Origin: Planctomycetota bacterium
GTDB taxonomy: Bacteria > Planctomycetota > Planctomycetia > Pirellulales > Pirellulaceae
Assembly (NCBI GenBank): GCA_026692865.1
Contig: JAPLNI010000038.1
Location: 1-57,121 of the forward strand
Reading direction: 5' to 3'
Length of the DNA: 57,121 nt
Position 1 is the first letter of the stretch. Each line of letters opens with the position of its first letter. A program made the translations under genes and the position numbers. Shown here in pieces: positions 35,534 to 44,918 of this stretch. The notes beneath the pieces were generated by a model. It made no database searches. It was not told where the DNA came from and saw only the letters and a list, made by a program, of their open reading frames with translations.

Positions 35534-36028
35534 ATGAAAAAAACGATTCTGATTATCGCCATCACTTGCATTGCTACCATTGCCCAAAACTCTCCATTAC
35601 TGCGTGCCGAAGATGGAAGCTGGTCATGGGGGCCTTTCGCATCGAGCACCAAAACAACCGACGCAACCTCATCGGGAAATTCTTCGTCGAGTAAATCCGG
35701 GGACTGGGTTTCTAATTGGAAAATGCCTGATGTAGCCGGTGGCATTCAGCGTACTGGCAAAAAAGTAACCGACCAAACGGCAGCAGCTTGGAACTCAACA
35801 ACTCGCGCGACTAAAAAGGCCTGGAAGAAAACGACGGAAGTCCTCGACCCATTCCCAGACGATTCGTCAACCACGCTCAACCCATCGCCATGGGCCGCAG
35901 GTGGAAGCAACGCTCCGAAGAAATCGAAATCATCTTCGGGTGGAATGTTCAATTGGTTCGGCAGTAAAGAGGCCGAAGAAGCCAAGCCCGCAACCCCTCA
36001 GGATTTTCTCCGAGGCGAACGTCCTTAA
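35534..36028 (+). CDS. Small secreted hypothetical protein
   Basis: Product of 164 residues with a signal peptide (MKKTILIIAITCIATIAQ). The rest is a Ser/Thr/Lys/Trp-rich mature part with a basic tract (ATKKAWKKTTEVLDPFP) and a C-terminal WFGSKEAEEAKPATPQDFL segment. No domain is recognised. The ATG at 35534 follows AGGAG at good spacing. Only 1 nt separates its stop from the mogA GTG, so both are probably transcribed together, although their functions appear unrelated. Confidence 0.72.
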   Translation: MKKTILIIAITCIATIAQNSPLLRAEDGSWSWGPFASSTKTTDATSSGNSSSSKSGDWVSNWKMPDVAGGIQRTGKKVTDQTAAAWNSTTRATKKAWKKTTEVLDPFPDDSSTTLNPSPWAAGGSNAPKKSKSSSGGMFNWFGSKEAEEAKPATPQDFLRGERP

Positions 36029-36029
36029 A

Positions 36030-36572
36030 GTGAATACTCCGAACACACCCTTCCGATTTGGTGTTGTCACCGTTTCCGATCGAGCGAGCAGTGGAATCTA
36101 CGTCGATCGCGGCGGACCAGCGGTAGTAGACTATTTGAACGAATTAGTCGATCACGACTGGTCCGCAATCTCGCGAGTAATCGCCGACGAACAACCGCTC
36201 ATCGAAGCAACTCTTGTTGAACTCGCCGATCGGGAAAAGTGCTGCTGGATCTTAACCACTGGCGGCACCGGACCATCACCGCGAGACGTGACCCCCGAAG
36301 CCACTGAAGCGGTCTGCGAAAAGATGATGCCCGGATTCGGCGAATTGATGCGAGCGACTTCGCTGAAGTTTGTACCAACCGCGATTCTATCAAGACAAAC
36401 CGCTGGTATTCGAGGACAAACGCTAATCGTCAATCTACCCGGCCAACCGAAAGCCATCGCCCAGTGCCTTGACGCAATCGCCGCCGCAGTTCCTTACTGC
36501 ATCGATCTCATCGGTGGCCCAAAAATCCAAACCAATCCCCAAAAATGCATAGCCTTCCGCCCCAAGGGCTAA
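36030..36572 (+). CDS. mog: Molybdopterin adenylyltransferase (MogA/MoaB family)
   Basis: Product of 180 residues that adenylates molybdopterin before molybdenum insertion. The family core is visible: RFGVVTVSDRASSGIYVDRGG, then TTGGTGPSPRDVTPEATEAV, PGFGELMRATSLK, and NLPGQPKAIAQCL. GTG 36030 is chosen since it lies 1 nt after the preceding stop. The open frame extends further back to 35901, but that part is only the antisense-free overlap of the upstream gene. No molybdenum-cofactor neighbours are in view. Length fits the MogA type without the gephyrin fusion. Confidence 0.92.
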   Translation: MNTPNTPFRFGVVTVSDRASSGIYVDRGGPAVVDYLNELVDHDWSAISRVIADEQPLIEATLVELADREKCCWILTTGGTGPSPRDVTPEATEAVCEKMMPGFGELMRATSLKFVPTAILSRQTAGIRGQTLIVNLPGQPKAIAQCLDAIAAAVPYCIDLIGGPKIQTNPQKCIAFRPKG

Positions 36573-36621
36573 TCACTCGTTACGAGCAACTGACTACTAC
36601 CTACTGACTACTGCAAACTAT

Positions 36622-38430
36622 CTATTGACTATTAATCTCGAGCCAACGTTCTTCTGATGCGCCGAGTTGATCAGAAACATTTGTCATCTCTTCGTGCAAC
36701 TGCATGGCTTCATGAGGATCGGTTGCTTGCATGAGTTTATCGTTTAGCTCTTTTCGCTTCGCATCGAGCTGCGCTATTTTCTTTTCTAGATTTTTAAGCT
36801 CTTTCTGAACCATACGCTCGTCTAAGACGGGAGCCGAACTGGCAACCTGCTTCAACGCATTTTTGCCCGCAGACTTATTAACATTCTTTGCAGCATCGCG
36901 TTCGGCTAATTTTGCTTTACTAGGATTTCGAGCTCGTTCACCGTCATCGATTTCCTTATTCACGTAATAGAGATAGGCTTCGTAGTCGCCACCATAAGTA
37001 CGAGCGGTTCCTTCACGGACTTCGATGATAGAACTCGCAACACGTTTCATAAAGTGACGATCGTGACTTGTGAAGATCACTGTTCCTTGAAAAGCCAAAA
37101 GCGCCTCCGCGAGAGATTCAACCGTTTCAACATCCAAGTGGTTACCTGGTTCGTCGAGCACCAGAATATTGTACGGCCCCAACATCAACCCGGCCATGCA
37201 CAAACGAGCTCGCTCGCCACCGGACAGCACGGATATCTTCTTTTCAACATGATCGCCGCGAAATAGAAGTGACCCAGCGACTGCGAGAATCGTTTGGTTG
37301 GTGGTTCCAGGTACCGCTTTATACTCGAGATATTCGAGAACAGTTTGACGAGGCTCAAGACTTCCGTAGACGTGCTGGGCGTAGACACCGATCTCGCAGT
37401 GATGTCCCCATCGCATACTTCCACTGATGGTTTCCAGTGAACCGACAAGTGTACGAAGAAGCGTGGTTTTTCCTTGACCGTTGTCACCGACGATTGCAGC
37501 TCGTTCACCGTGCTCAATATCGAAAGTGATTTCCTTCGCTATTGTTCGATCGGGATATCCGATAGCAAGATCCACACATCGCACAGCTGGCCCCTGGCGC
37601 GGTGAGACTTGGGGAGCGCGAATGGATGCGGTCGGAAGATTATCGGCAATATCAATTGTCTGGAGGCGTTCGAGCTGGCGACCTTTGGAACGCGCTTGGC
37701 TCGCCGTGCTTGCTCGAGCACGATTTTTATCGATGAACTTTTGAAGCTGCTTTTGCTTCGACTGGACGGTTGCATTTACTTTCTCGTCATGCTCGCGACG
37801 TTCCTCTTGGAATGTCAGAAAATCATCGATAGGACCTGGATACATCGTCAGCTTACCACGACTTAGGTCCAACGTTGTGTTACAAGTCGCTTTCAAGAAA
37901 GCCCGATCGTGAGAAACAATCAGAGCAGCTTTACTAAACGACCTCAAAAAGTGCTCGAGAAGAATCTGCGTTCGCAAGTCCAAGAAGTTTGTTGGTTCAT
38001 CTAGTACTAAAAGATTTGGCTCGTGCAATAGAAGCGAAGCCAGCTTGACCCGAGTTTGCCAACCGCCAGAAAGCTCCTTGATCGGGCCATTGAGATAAGC
38101 TCCTTTGAGCTCGAATTCGCCAGCGACTTCCCCACATTTCCAATCTGGCTGTCCGCTATCTCGCATCAGGTAATCCAGAGCCGATTCACCCGCTTCAAAC
38201 GGATCATGCTGCTTCAAATAACCTACGCGAAGTTGTGAGCTGCGGATCACCTCGCCCTTATCGAGTTCTTCTTCGCCGAGGAGTATTCTCAGAAGCGTTG
38301 ATTTCCCAGCACCATTGCGTCCGACAAACCCAATCTTCAAATCATCAGTAATTGTCGCCTCTGCATCATCTAAGAGCATCTGCTGCCCGTAGCTTTTCTC
38401 AGCTCCGCGAATCTGTAGCAATACCGCCAT
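36622..38430 (-). CDS. ABC-F family ATPase (Uup/YheS-type)
   Basis: Product of 602 residues with two ATP-binding cassettes. Cassette 1 has Walker A GRNGAGKST, signature LSGGWQTR and Walker [13 protein letters not shown]. Cassette 2 has Walker A GDNGQGKTT, signature LSGGERAR and ILVLDEPGNHLD. The roughly 80-residue interdomain linker is basic (about 195-270). The C-terminus is a coiled coil (from about 510), as in Uup-type proteins. ABC-F proteins act on the ribosome, relieving stalls or antibiotic effects. No membrane domain is present. ATG 38430. Confidence 0.94.
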   Translation of the reverse strand: MAVLLQIRGAEKSYGQQMLLDDAEATITDDLKIGFVGRNGAGKSTLLRILLGEEELDKGEVIRSSQLRVGYLKQHDPFEAGESALDYLMRDSGQPDWKCGEVAGEFELKGAYLNGPIKELSGGWQTRVKLASLLLHEPNLLVLDEPTNFLDLRTQILLEHFLRSFSKAALIVSHDRAFLKATCNTTLDLSRGKLTMYPGPIDDFLTFQEERREHDEKVNATVQSKQKQLQKFIDKNRARASTASQARSKGRQLERLQTIDIADNLPTASIRAPQVSPRQGPAVRCVDLAIGYPDRTIAKEITFDIEHGERAAIVGDNGQGKTTLLRTLVGSLETISGSMRWGHHCEIGVYAQHVYGSLEPRQTVLEYLEYKAVPGTTNQTILAVAGSLLFRGDHVEKKISVLSGGERARLCMAGLMLGPYNILVLDEPGNHLDVETVESLAEALLAFQGTVIFTSHDRHFMKRVASSIIEVREGTARTYGGDYEAYLYYVNKEIDDGERARNPSKAKLAERDAAKNVNKSAGKNALKQVASSAPVLDERMVQKELKNLEKKIAQLDAKRKELNDKLMQATDPHEAMQLHEEMTNVSDQLGASEERWLEINSQ

Positions 38431-38461
38431 CGAACAATTTTCTCCAGGGAACTTGAATTTT

Positions 38462-38508
38462 TCGTACTCGCACTCGTACTCAGCAACGCGGTACTCGTAC
38501 TCGATCGG
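38462..38508. repeat. GAGTACGAGTAC inverted element, copy 2
   Basis: Reverse-complement of the element at 31158-31205, with matching flanks (CGATCGAGTACGAG on one side and a GAGTACGAAA-type end on the other). It lies just upstream of the ABC-F start. Confidence 0.75.
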
Positions 38509-38657
38509 TAGGTCTAACTACGCTTAGACCTCGCGAACGCCAGCAGTCTCGCAAAAGGGAGGCCCCTACGCAATCCACGATGGCCAGCTAAGACCGTCTG
38601 TTTTGATGTCAAGTCCTTCGCCCGAAAGCAGGGACAAGTCCCAGCAATCCAAAGGGG

Positions 38658-39395
38658 CTATTTCTTGAGTGGCATCACGTCGATTCGTCGAAACCGAACT
38701 GGATCCGAGTGGCCGGCGAGCCCGATATGCCCGCTGGTGCGGTCTTTTCCAGGATGTGGCTTATCGTTCATATATTCCGAAACCGTGGAAAGATCCGCAT
38801 CTAGGATCATTGTCCCGTTGAGTTCGACTTGAATTTTCGATCCTTTTACTTGGACTGTTTGGTAGTTCCATTCTCCGACGGGCTTGAGGAATCCTCGTTT
38901 GGCTGCCACCATTCCATAAGCACTTCCGTGAGCTTGTCGAGGATCGATGTTCGCATACTTCGGATGTTCGGTATCCAGGACTTGGAGTTCGCACATCCCG
39001 ACGTAAGCTCCGTCACCACCGCTCGCTACATTACCTGGATATCGAATGGCAAGACCGTTATTACCAGCCGGCGGCAATTGGAACTCGACTTGCAGTTTAA
39101 AATCTTCGAAAGTCTCATCAGTATAAAGAACGCCTCCCTTTCCTTTTTTACACTGCAACGCGCCGTCAACTACTTCATAGTTACGAACAGCTCCACCCCA
39201 GCCTGCCATATCTTTGCCATTGAACAGCGAGCGATATCCTGATGCAGGTTCGCTAACATTCCCTTCCGCAAAAAGCGGCGAAGGCAAAAATGAAAAGACA
39301 CTTGCGGTAAACACCGCTAACACAACGAAACTTGCGAGGCGAATTAAATTCCAACTTTTCGGGGCAGTACGAATCAAAGCAGAGACGGCTAACAT
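38658..39395 (-). CDS. DUF1080 secreted glycoside-hydrolase-like protein
   Basis: Product of 245 residues from ATG 39395, with a hydrophobic signal segment (LIRLASFVVLAVFTASVFSFL) and a mature jelly-roll domain. Typical DUF1080 signatures are YRSLFNGKDMAGWGG, EDFKLQVEFQLPPAGNNGL, and C-terminal SGHIGLAGHSDPVRFRRIDV. Members of this group are 3-keto-disaccharide hydrolases or glycan-binding proteins, and are abundant in planctomycetes near sulfatases. This fits the sulfatase and ThuA genes close by. A TTG at 39431 gives 12 extra residues. Confidence 0.9.
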   Translation of the reverse strand: MLAVSALIRTAPKSWNLIRLASFVVLAVFTASVFSFLPSPLFAEGNVSEPASGYRSLFNGKDMAGWGGAVRNYEVVDGALQCKKGKGGVLYTDETFEDFKLQVEFQLPPAGNNGLAIRYPGNVASGGDGAYVGMCELQVLDTEHPKYANIDPRQAHGSAYGMVAAKRGFLKPVGEWNYQTVQVKGSKIQVELNGTMILDADLSTVSEYMNDKPHPGKDRTSGHIGLAGHSDPVRFRRIDVMPLKK

Positions 39396-39519
39396 TTCTT
39401 GGATACCTTTACGGACTTTTGGGGAGATCAATCAAGAAGCACACGAAACCTAGTTTAACATAGTCGGTTCACTTTTCTGTTAAAATGAAGGATCGATTTC
39501 CCCTCCTCAACAGATTTGT

Positions 39520-42483
39520 ATGCGAGACCTGAAACCAATGACGCTAAAAATGTATCCTGTTGCCCTCTTGCTCGCGCTGTGGATCGCCCCGATTTGTCTT
39601 TCGCGAACGCACGAAGCCAAAAAACCTAACATTCTGTTTATCGCGGTCGATGACTTGAACCATTGGGTCGGTCATCTCGGGCGAAACGCCCAGACAAAAA
39701 CGCCCAATTTAGATCGACTCGCAAAGATGGGAGTAACGTTTACCAACGCACACTGCGCCGCACCCGTCTGTAATCCTTCGCGAACGGCGTTGCTCTCCGG
39801 AATACGTCCCAGCTCGACTGGCGTTTACGATAACGGAAACCCTTTTGAACTGGCCGTCGATTCCAAGCAATCGCTCGTAACGCAATTGAAGGAGGCTGGC
39901 TATGAAACACTTGGCATGGGGAAACTGTGGCACGGTGGGCTAGGCTTTCCTGACCAATGGTCTAGCACAGGCGGAAAAGATGGTGATGGTAAGGAACAAA
40001 GCAAGGTTGATGATCGAAGCATTGGCGGAATCAAATTTGGGATCGTCGCAGGAGGAGATGAAGCAGTAGCCGACACGCAGATCGCTGACTATGGAATCGC
40101 CGAACTAAGCAAATCGCATGATCGACCTTTCTTCTTGACCGTAGGATTCCATAAGCCGCATATGCCGTGGAACGTTCCGCAAAAGTACTACGACATGCAT
40201 CCGCTCGATCAGATCAAGCTGCCTCCGACAAAAGAAGGTGATCTCGACGATATCCCACAAGCAGGACTCAAGATGGCGAAGGCGTCAGGAGATCATGCGG
40301 CTGTATTGGAATCAGGTCGCTGGAGAGAAGCCGTCCAAGCGTATCTTGCATCGATCAGCTATCTGGATGGACAAGTTGGCCGCGTTATTGATGCATTAGA
40401 GAAATCATCACATGCGAATAATACGATCATCTGCTTATGGGGCGATCATGGTTGGCATCTAGGCGAGAAACAACACTGGCGCAAGTTTGCGTTATGGGAA
40501 GAGGCGACACGCGCACCACTGATTTGGGTCGCACCAGGAGTTACAAAACCCAACGGCGTATGCGGTCGCCCTGTTGATTTTATGAGTATCTATCCGACAT
40601 TGATTGAACTTGCTGGAATCCCCGTTCCGAAGCATATCCAAGGGACGTCGATTCGAGATCTGCTAGAAAATCCAAAGTCGACACGCGAGGCTGTTGCTCT
40701 CACTACCTACGGTCAGAACAACCATGCCGTTCGAAGCGACCGCTGGCGCTACATCCGATACGCCGACGGAAGCGAAGAATTGTACGACCATAACAATGAT
40801 CCTTACGAATGGGAAAACGTTGCTTCGAAATCCGAGCATGACGCGTTGAAGAAAGAACTCGCAAGTTTTTTACCAACCGATAACGTTAAGCCTGTTGCAA
40901 GTGAGCCAAAGAGAGAAGCAAAAGAGGAAGGAAAGAAAAAGCCAAAGGCGAACAAAGCCAAAAATGGACAGCCAGCGCAAAGCCAAACCACTCAGGGCTC
41001 CTCCTCACGATTCGTTACGACCGCCGCCGCTTCCAAGCAACCGAATCTCGTGTGGATGATCGTTGAAGACATGTCTCCACACTTCGCATGCTACGGCGAG
41101 AAAACAATTCAAACGCCAAACGTCGACCGATTGGCCGCTGAAGGAACTCGATTCTCGCGTGCTTTCGTGACGGCCCCAATTTGCAGTATCTGCCGATCAT
41201 CACTCATCACTGGCAGATATCAAACGAGCATTGGTGCTCAAAACCATCGATCCAGCGTCCCAGGCCATGAGATCCGATTGCCCGAAGATGTGCGATTGAT
41301 CCCCGCCATGTTTCGTGAATCGGGCTACCACACGAACAACCTTACCGTTGAAGCGTTCACCAAAAGCGATGCCGAAGTAAAACAATCTCCATCCGTGAAA
41401 GTTGCAAAGACCGACTACAACTTTGTCTGGGAGGAATCATCCACCTACGACACCAATCACTGGGCAGCTCGACAATCGGGAAAGCCTTTCTTTGTGCAAG
41501 TACAACTCCATGGCGGTAAGTATCGCGGCCAAGGCGACGGTAAACAATGGCCTGCAAAAGTCAAAAAGGACCTCGGATCGATTACTTCATCGACTAGCGT
41601 AAGCCTGCCTCCTTACCTGCCAAACGATCCGGTGATTCTCGAAGATTGGGCTCAGTACCTAGACACGGTTCGCTACACCGATTGGGAAGTGGGACGAGTA
41701 ATACAACGGCTGAAAGATGCTGGCGAGTTTGAGAATACGGTCTTAATCTTCATGACAGACCACGGCATCAGTCACGTCCGCAACAAACAATTTTTGTACG
41801 ATGGAGGAACCCACGTTCCACTTATCATTCGCGGACCCAATATCGCACCGGGAGTAGTTCGGGACAATGTCGTGGAACACATCGACCTGGGAGCGACTTC
41901 AATGGCCCTCGCTGGACTCCCTGTTCCGGCCTTCATGTACTCGCAAGATATTTTGGCAAAAGACTACAAGCCTCGTAAATTTGTATTTGCCGCAAGAGAT
42001 CGCGCCGACGAGACAGTCGACCTGATTCGAAGTGTACGTGACACACGCTGGAAGTACATCTTCAACGGCTTCCCAAATCGACCGTATTTGCAGCCCAATC
42101 GCTACAAGGACGCCAAGCCAATTGTCCAAGCAATGCGGAGACTCCATACCGAACGCAAACTGAATGCGGAGCAGTCCTTGATCATGGCCGAGACCCGTCC
42201 GTCCGAGGAGCTATATGACACTCAGAATGATCCTTATGAACTGCATAACCTTGCTTCAGATCCGAAAGAGGCCGACCGGGTCGCTCAAATGCGAACTGCA
42301 TTGATAGACTGGCAAAAACGTACTGGTGATATTGCGAAGCCTGAAAGCGAAGAAGACTACAAAACCGAAGTCAACGCGGTCCACTCGGAAGGTGGCAAGA
42401 ATAAAAACATGAGCGTCTACCAATCCAACGTGGATTTAATGATTCGCTGGATGAAGGAGAGACCACTTAATACTTTGCGATGA
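39520..42483 (+). CDS. Fused double sulfatase (iduronate-2-sulfatase-like plus second sulfatase domain)
   Basis: Product of 987 residues containing two complete-length sulfatase domains with a signal peptide (MYPVALLLALWIAPICLS). Domain 1 (about 35-460) has the metal ligand pattern NILFIAVDDLNHWVG and the formylglycine motif C84-NPSR in APVCNPSRTALLSG. A Lys/Ala/Gln linker of about 50 residues follows. Domain 2 (about 505-960) starts PNLVWMIVEDMSPHFACYG and has its equivalent loop as APICSICRSSLITG, where the usual C-x-P-S-R is C555-S-I-C558-R559. Domain 2 therefore may not be matured by the formylglycine-generating enzyme. Each domain retains late sulfatase features (TDHGISHV, GDHGWHLGEKQHW). 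Probably desulfates a polysaccharide in the periplasm. Confidence 0.92.
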   Translation: MRDLKPMTLKMYPVALLLALWIAPICLSRTHEAKKPNILFIAVDDLNHWVGHLGRNAQTKTPNLDRLAKMGVTFTNAHCAAPVCNPSRTALLSGIRPSSTGVYDNGNPFELAVDSKQSLVTQLKEAGYETLGMGKLWHGGLGFPDQWSSTGGKDGDGKEQSKVDDRSIGGIKFGIVAGGDEAVADTQIADYGIAELSKSHDRPFFLTVGFHKPHMPWNVPQKYYDMHPLDQIKLPPTKEGDLDDIPQAGLKMAKASGDHAAVLESGRWREAVQAYLASISYLDGQVGRVIDALEKSSHANNTIICLWGDHGWHLGEKQHWRKFALWEEATRAPLIWVAPGVTKPNGVCGRPVDFMSIYPTLIELAGIPVPKHIQGTSIRDLLENPKSTREAVALTTYGQNNHAVRSDRWRYIRYADGSEELYDHNNDPYEWENVASKSEHDALKKELASFLPTDNVKPVASEPKREAKEEGKKKPKANKAKNGQPAQSQTTQGSSSRFVTTAAASKQPNLVWMIVEDMSPHFACYGEKTIQTPNVDRLAAEGTRFSRAFVTAPICSICRSSLITGRYQTSIGAQNHRSSVPGHEIRLPEDVRLIPAMFRESGYHTNNLTVEAFTKSDAEVKQSPSVKVAKTDYNFVWEESSTYDTNHWAARQSGKPFFVQVQLHGGKYRGQGDGKQWPAKVKKDLGSITSSTSVSLPPYLPNDPVILEDWAQYLDTVRYTDWEVGRVIQRLKDAGEFENTVLIFMTDHGISHVRNKQFLYDGGTHVPLIIRGPNIAPGVVRDNVVEHIDLGATSMALAGLPVPAFMYSQDILAKDYKPRKFVFAARDRADETVDLIRSVRDTRWKYIFNGFPNRPYLQPNRYKDAKPIVQAMRRLHTERKLNAEQSLIMAETRPSEELYDTQNDPYELHNLASDPKEADRVAQMRTALIDWQKRTGDIAKPESEEDYKTEVNAVHSEGGKNKNMSVYQSNVDLMIRWMKERPLNTLR

Positions 42484-42520
42484 ATAAAAAACGTGCTCCT
42501 GGCAAAGCGGCTTTTTTATC

Positions 42521-42569
42521 CGCGTTCATTCGCGGGAAAAACCCGAACGTTTGCCCGGGAATGAACGCG
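42521..42569. terminator. Palindrome between convergent genes, possible terminator
   Basis: CGCGTTCATTCGCGGG (42521-42536) and CCCGGGAATGAACGCG (42554-42569) pair with one mismatch and 17 nt loop. It lies between the convergent double sulfatase and ThuA genes, which suits a bidirectional transcription stop. No long T-run follows on either side, so it may rely on structure alone. Confidence 0.5.
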
Positions 42570-42595
42570 AATGATTCAATCAAAGATTGTATCTG

Positions 42596-43534
42596 CTACT
42601 TCTTTTTTACATCCAAGTTCGCGTCGAGTTGTTCAGCAGTCACGCTAGACTGCACTCCGTCGCTTGGGACTTCGACGTGTGCCAACCATAACATTGCGTT
42701 GAGCACAACCTTTCGAAACGGTTCGTTACCCCAATTGTCGTGATAGTGACCACCGGTGAATCCAAATCCACGCCCTCCGTCAGGACGTTCAACCGACCAC
42801 ATCATCGCTTCTGCACGTCCATTCATTGCCTGGATGTGAGGATACGGTCCTTTAGGATAAACGTAGGGGCCGTCTCGAACGTCATCTGATGGGGATGCAA
42901 CTAAGATCGGAACGAATTTCAAATCAGAAGCGTTGGCCGCAACGTTGCCAGGAATATCATTGATGAAACGCATATTGAAATACCATTCATCCTTGATTTG
43001 AAATGGCTTCACACCGCGAGTAATTGGGTGTTCCGGAAACTCGCTGAAGGCTGGCTCCCACATTGGGTTGCAGGAAAACTGATTCTCGTAATGCCCGCCG
43101 ATCCACTTCTTGAATTCTTGACCAGCTTGATCTTTCAAGACCTCGACACCGTAATGCATGCACCCGATACCAACACCCGAATCGACCCATTGTTGGATCA
43201 TCTTCAATCGACGTCCATCTTCTTGAACGACTTCGTGCTTGCCACCACCATCCATATAGAAAATAACGGCTTTGGCGTTCTTGAAGATCGACTCGTCAGC
43301 AGGCCATCCGTTGAGCGAATATTGAACATCGACTCCGGGATAATTCTTCAAGCATCCGGCGAGTAGCGTCACACCAGCATTGAACTCGTGCATTCGCGGT
43401 GGATGCGAAGGCTTGCCTGCGATGATCACGATCTTATTCCGCGCGGCCTCCTCACCGAACGCCTCTCCGGCAACCCATACAAAGGAGAGCGATAGAAACG
43501 CCGCCAAAGACAACAAATAACCAGCAGATCGCAT
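42596..43534 (-). CDS. Secreted ThuA-like domain protein
   Basis: Product of 312 residues with a signal peptide (YLLSLAAFLSLSFVWVAG). The ThuA/glutamine-amidotransferase-like fold shows RNKIVIIAGKPSHPPRMHEF, NAKAVIFYMDGGGKHEV, GVGIGCMHYGVEVLK, and late RGFGFTGGHYHDNWGNEPFR. It occurs near DUF1080 and sulfatase genes in planctomycetes, and is thought to bind or process sugars, although ThuA's exact activity is debated. The gene converges on the double sulfatase with a palindrome between them. ATG 43534. Confidence 0.9.
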   Translation of the reverse strand: MRSAGYLLSLAAFLSLSFVWVAGEAFGEEAARNKIVIIAGKPSHPPRMHEFNAGVTLLAGCLKNYPGVDVQYSLNGWPADESIFKNAKAVIFYMDGGGKHEVVQEDGRRLKMIQQWVDSGVGIGCMHYGVEVLKDQAGQEFKKWIGGHYENQFSCNPMWEPAFSEFPEHPITRGVKPFQIKDEWYFNMRFINDIPGNVAANASDLKFVPILVASPSDDVRDGPYVYPKGPYPHIQAMNGRAEAMMWSVERPDGGRGFGFTGGHYHDNWGNEPFRKVVLNAMLWLAHVEVPSDGVQSSVTAEQLDANLDVKKK

Positions 43535-43921
43535 CGCACGAGCCTTTTGTGAAAAAGGAGGAAGGAGGAGGAGATAACGTTCATGTCATCAGAAGTTAAC
43601 GATAGTCAGTGCGACGCAATAAAGCCACTACCGAAAATCTCCATATTTCTCTGCGAGGCGCAGAAACTCTTTGGAGTGCTGTGACCTACCACAGCTTTCC
43701 GGGAAGCGATTCAGCGAAAAGAAAGAGCTCGCGAGCAGTTTGAATGTCTCCGTCTACAAAGACTACTCGGTTTGGATGCCGATAGATCAGTCTTAATGCT
43801 CCGCCGAGACGGAGCACTCCAAAATTTTGGAGTGCCGTGACTTGTCATAGCTTTGGGGTAAAAGATTCAGCGAAAAGAAAGTGCTCGCGAGCGATTCGAA
43901 TGTCTCGTTTCCTAAGGAATT
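43535..43921. other. Intergenic region with hairpin repeats
   Basis: About 390 bases between the ThuA gene start and the lipA 3' end (both minus strand), mostly the triple-hairpin repeat at 43671-43906. No gene is seen. Confidence 0.55.
43671..43906. repeat. 155-156-bp triple-hairpin repeat, locus 2
   Basis: GGAGTGCTGTGA at 43673 and its variant at 43829 are 156 nt apart. GCTCCGCCGAGACGGAGC, CACTCCAAAATTTTGGAGTG and a degenerate third stem follow in order. Confidence 0.85.
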
Positions 43922-44872
43922 CTAAAACAACTCGGCCATTTCTCGTGCGTGATAAGAACTGCGGACGAAGGGTCCGGAGGCGACTTGTTTGAAGCCCATG
44001 GCTTTTGCATCGCGTCCCAGGTCGGCGAACTCTTGCGGTGGAATGTATCGAACCACAGGCAGATACTTGGGTCCAGGCTGAAGGTACTGGCCAAGAGTTA
44101 GGAAATCACATCCATACTCCAAGAGATCGGCTAAACAAGCTAGGACCTCATCGCGAGTCTCACCGAGGCCAAGCATCAATCCGCTTTTGGTTTTGATCTT
44201 GGGGTTCAATCGCTTGACCCGTTGGAGTAGTTCCAAAGTCCATCGATAATCGCTTTTCGGTCCACGCACTTGTCGGTACAAACGCGGCACAGTTTCCATG
44301 TTGTGATTGAAAACTTCAGGAGCCGCTTCAACGATACGATCGAGTGCGTGTCGCTGTCGAACAAAATCCGGAGTAAGCACTTCCACCGACGCGCCCGTTC
44401 GATTTCTTACAGCGAGAATGCACTGATAGAAATGCTCCGCACCCCCATCTGGCAAATCATCGCGAGTCACCGACGTAATGACAACATGCTTAAGTTGCAA
44501 TCGAGCCGCCGCTTCGGCCACACGCTCGGGTTCGTCGAGTTCGATCGCTTCCGGTTTGCCACGAGAAACAGCACAGAACCCGCAAGGCCTCGTACAAACA
44601 TTACCAAGGATCATGAAGGTTGCTGTTTGTTGCGAGTAGCACTCCATCCGATTGGGGCATTTCGCGTTCTCGCAAACCGTTTCCAAACGAAGCTCTTGAA
44701 TGAGCTTGGTTGTCATGTGATTTGCGTTTCCTTTGGGGACTTCTCGTCGCAGCCATGACGGCAATCGCTGCGATGGAGCGAACGAAGCGGACGATGAGCC
44801 ACAGGCTGTCGCGGAGTCTGAATCCAAGGCCTGTTGACTGGAAGAGTTTGCTACCGGTAGTTCAAGTTTCAT
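43922..44872 (-). CDS. lipA: Lipoyl synthase
   Basis: Radical SAM enzyme that inserts sulfur into protein-bound octanoyl groups to make lipoyl cofactor. It contains the auxiliary-cluster Cys region CENAKCPNRMECY, the SAM-cluster motif CTRPCGFC, and the C-terminal SSYHARE typical of LipA. The N-terminus has a Ser-rich extension and LPSWLRREVPKGNANHM. Length 316 residues is ordinary. ATG 44872. A 46-nt gap separates its start from the ftsY stop on the same strand. Confidence 0.97.
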   Translation of the reverse strand: MKLELPVANSSSQQALDSDSATACGSSSASFAPSQRLPSWLRREVPKGNANHMTTKLIQELRLETVCENAKCPNRMECYSQQTATFMILGNVCTRPCGFCAVSRGKPEAIELDEPERVAEAAARLQLKHVVITSVTRDDLPDGGAEHFYQCILAVRNRTGASVEVLTPDFVRQRHALDRIVEAAPEVFNHNMETVPRLYRQVRGPKSDYRWTLELLQRVKRLNPKIKTKSGLMLGLGETRDEVLACLADLLEYGCDFLTLGQYLQPGPKYLPVVRYIPPQEFADLGRDAKAMGFKQVASGPFVRSSYHAREMAELF

Positions 44873-44918
44873 AGTGCCCGTATTGTAGCAACCACTTCAA
44901 GAATCCCTAGCCGAATCA

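Noticed and set aside
35901-36029. Upstream extension of mogA
   Set aside because: It overlaps the previous gene in another frame; the GTG at 36030 begins right after the previous stop and matches the family's N-terminus.
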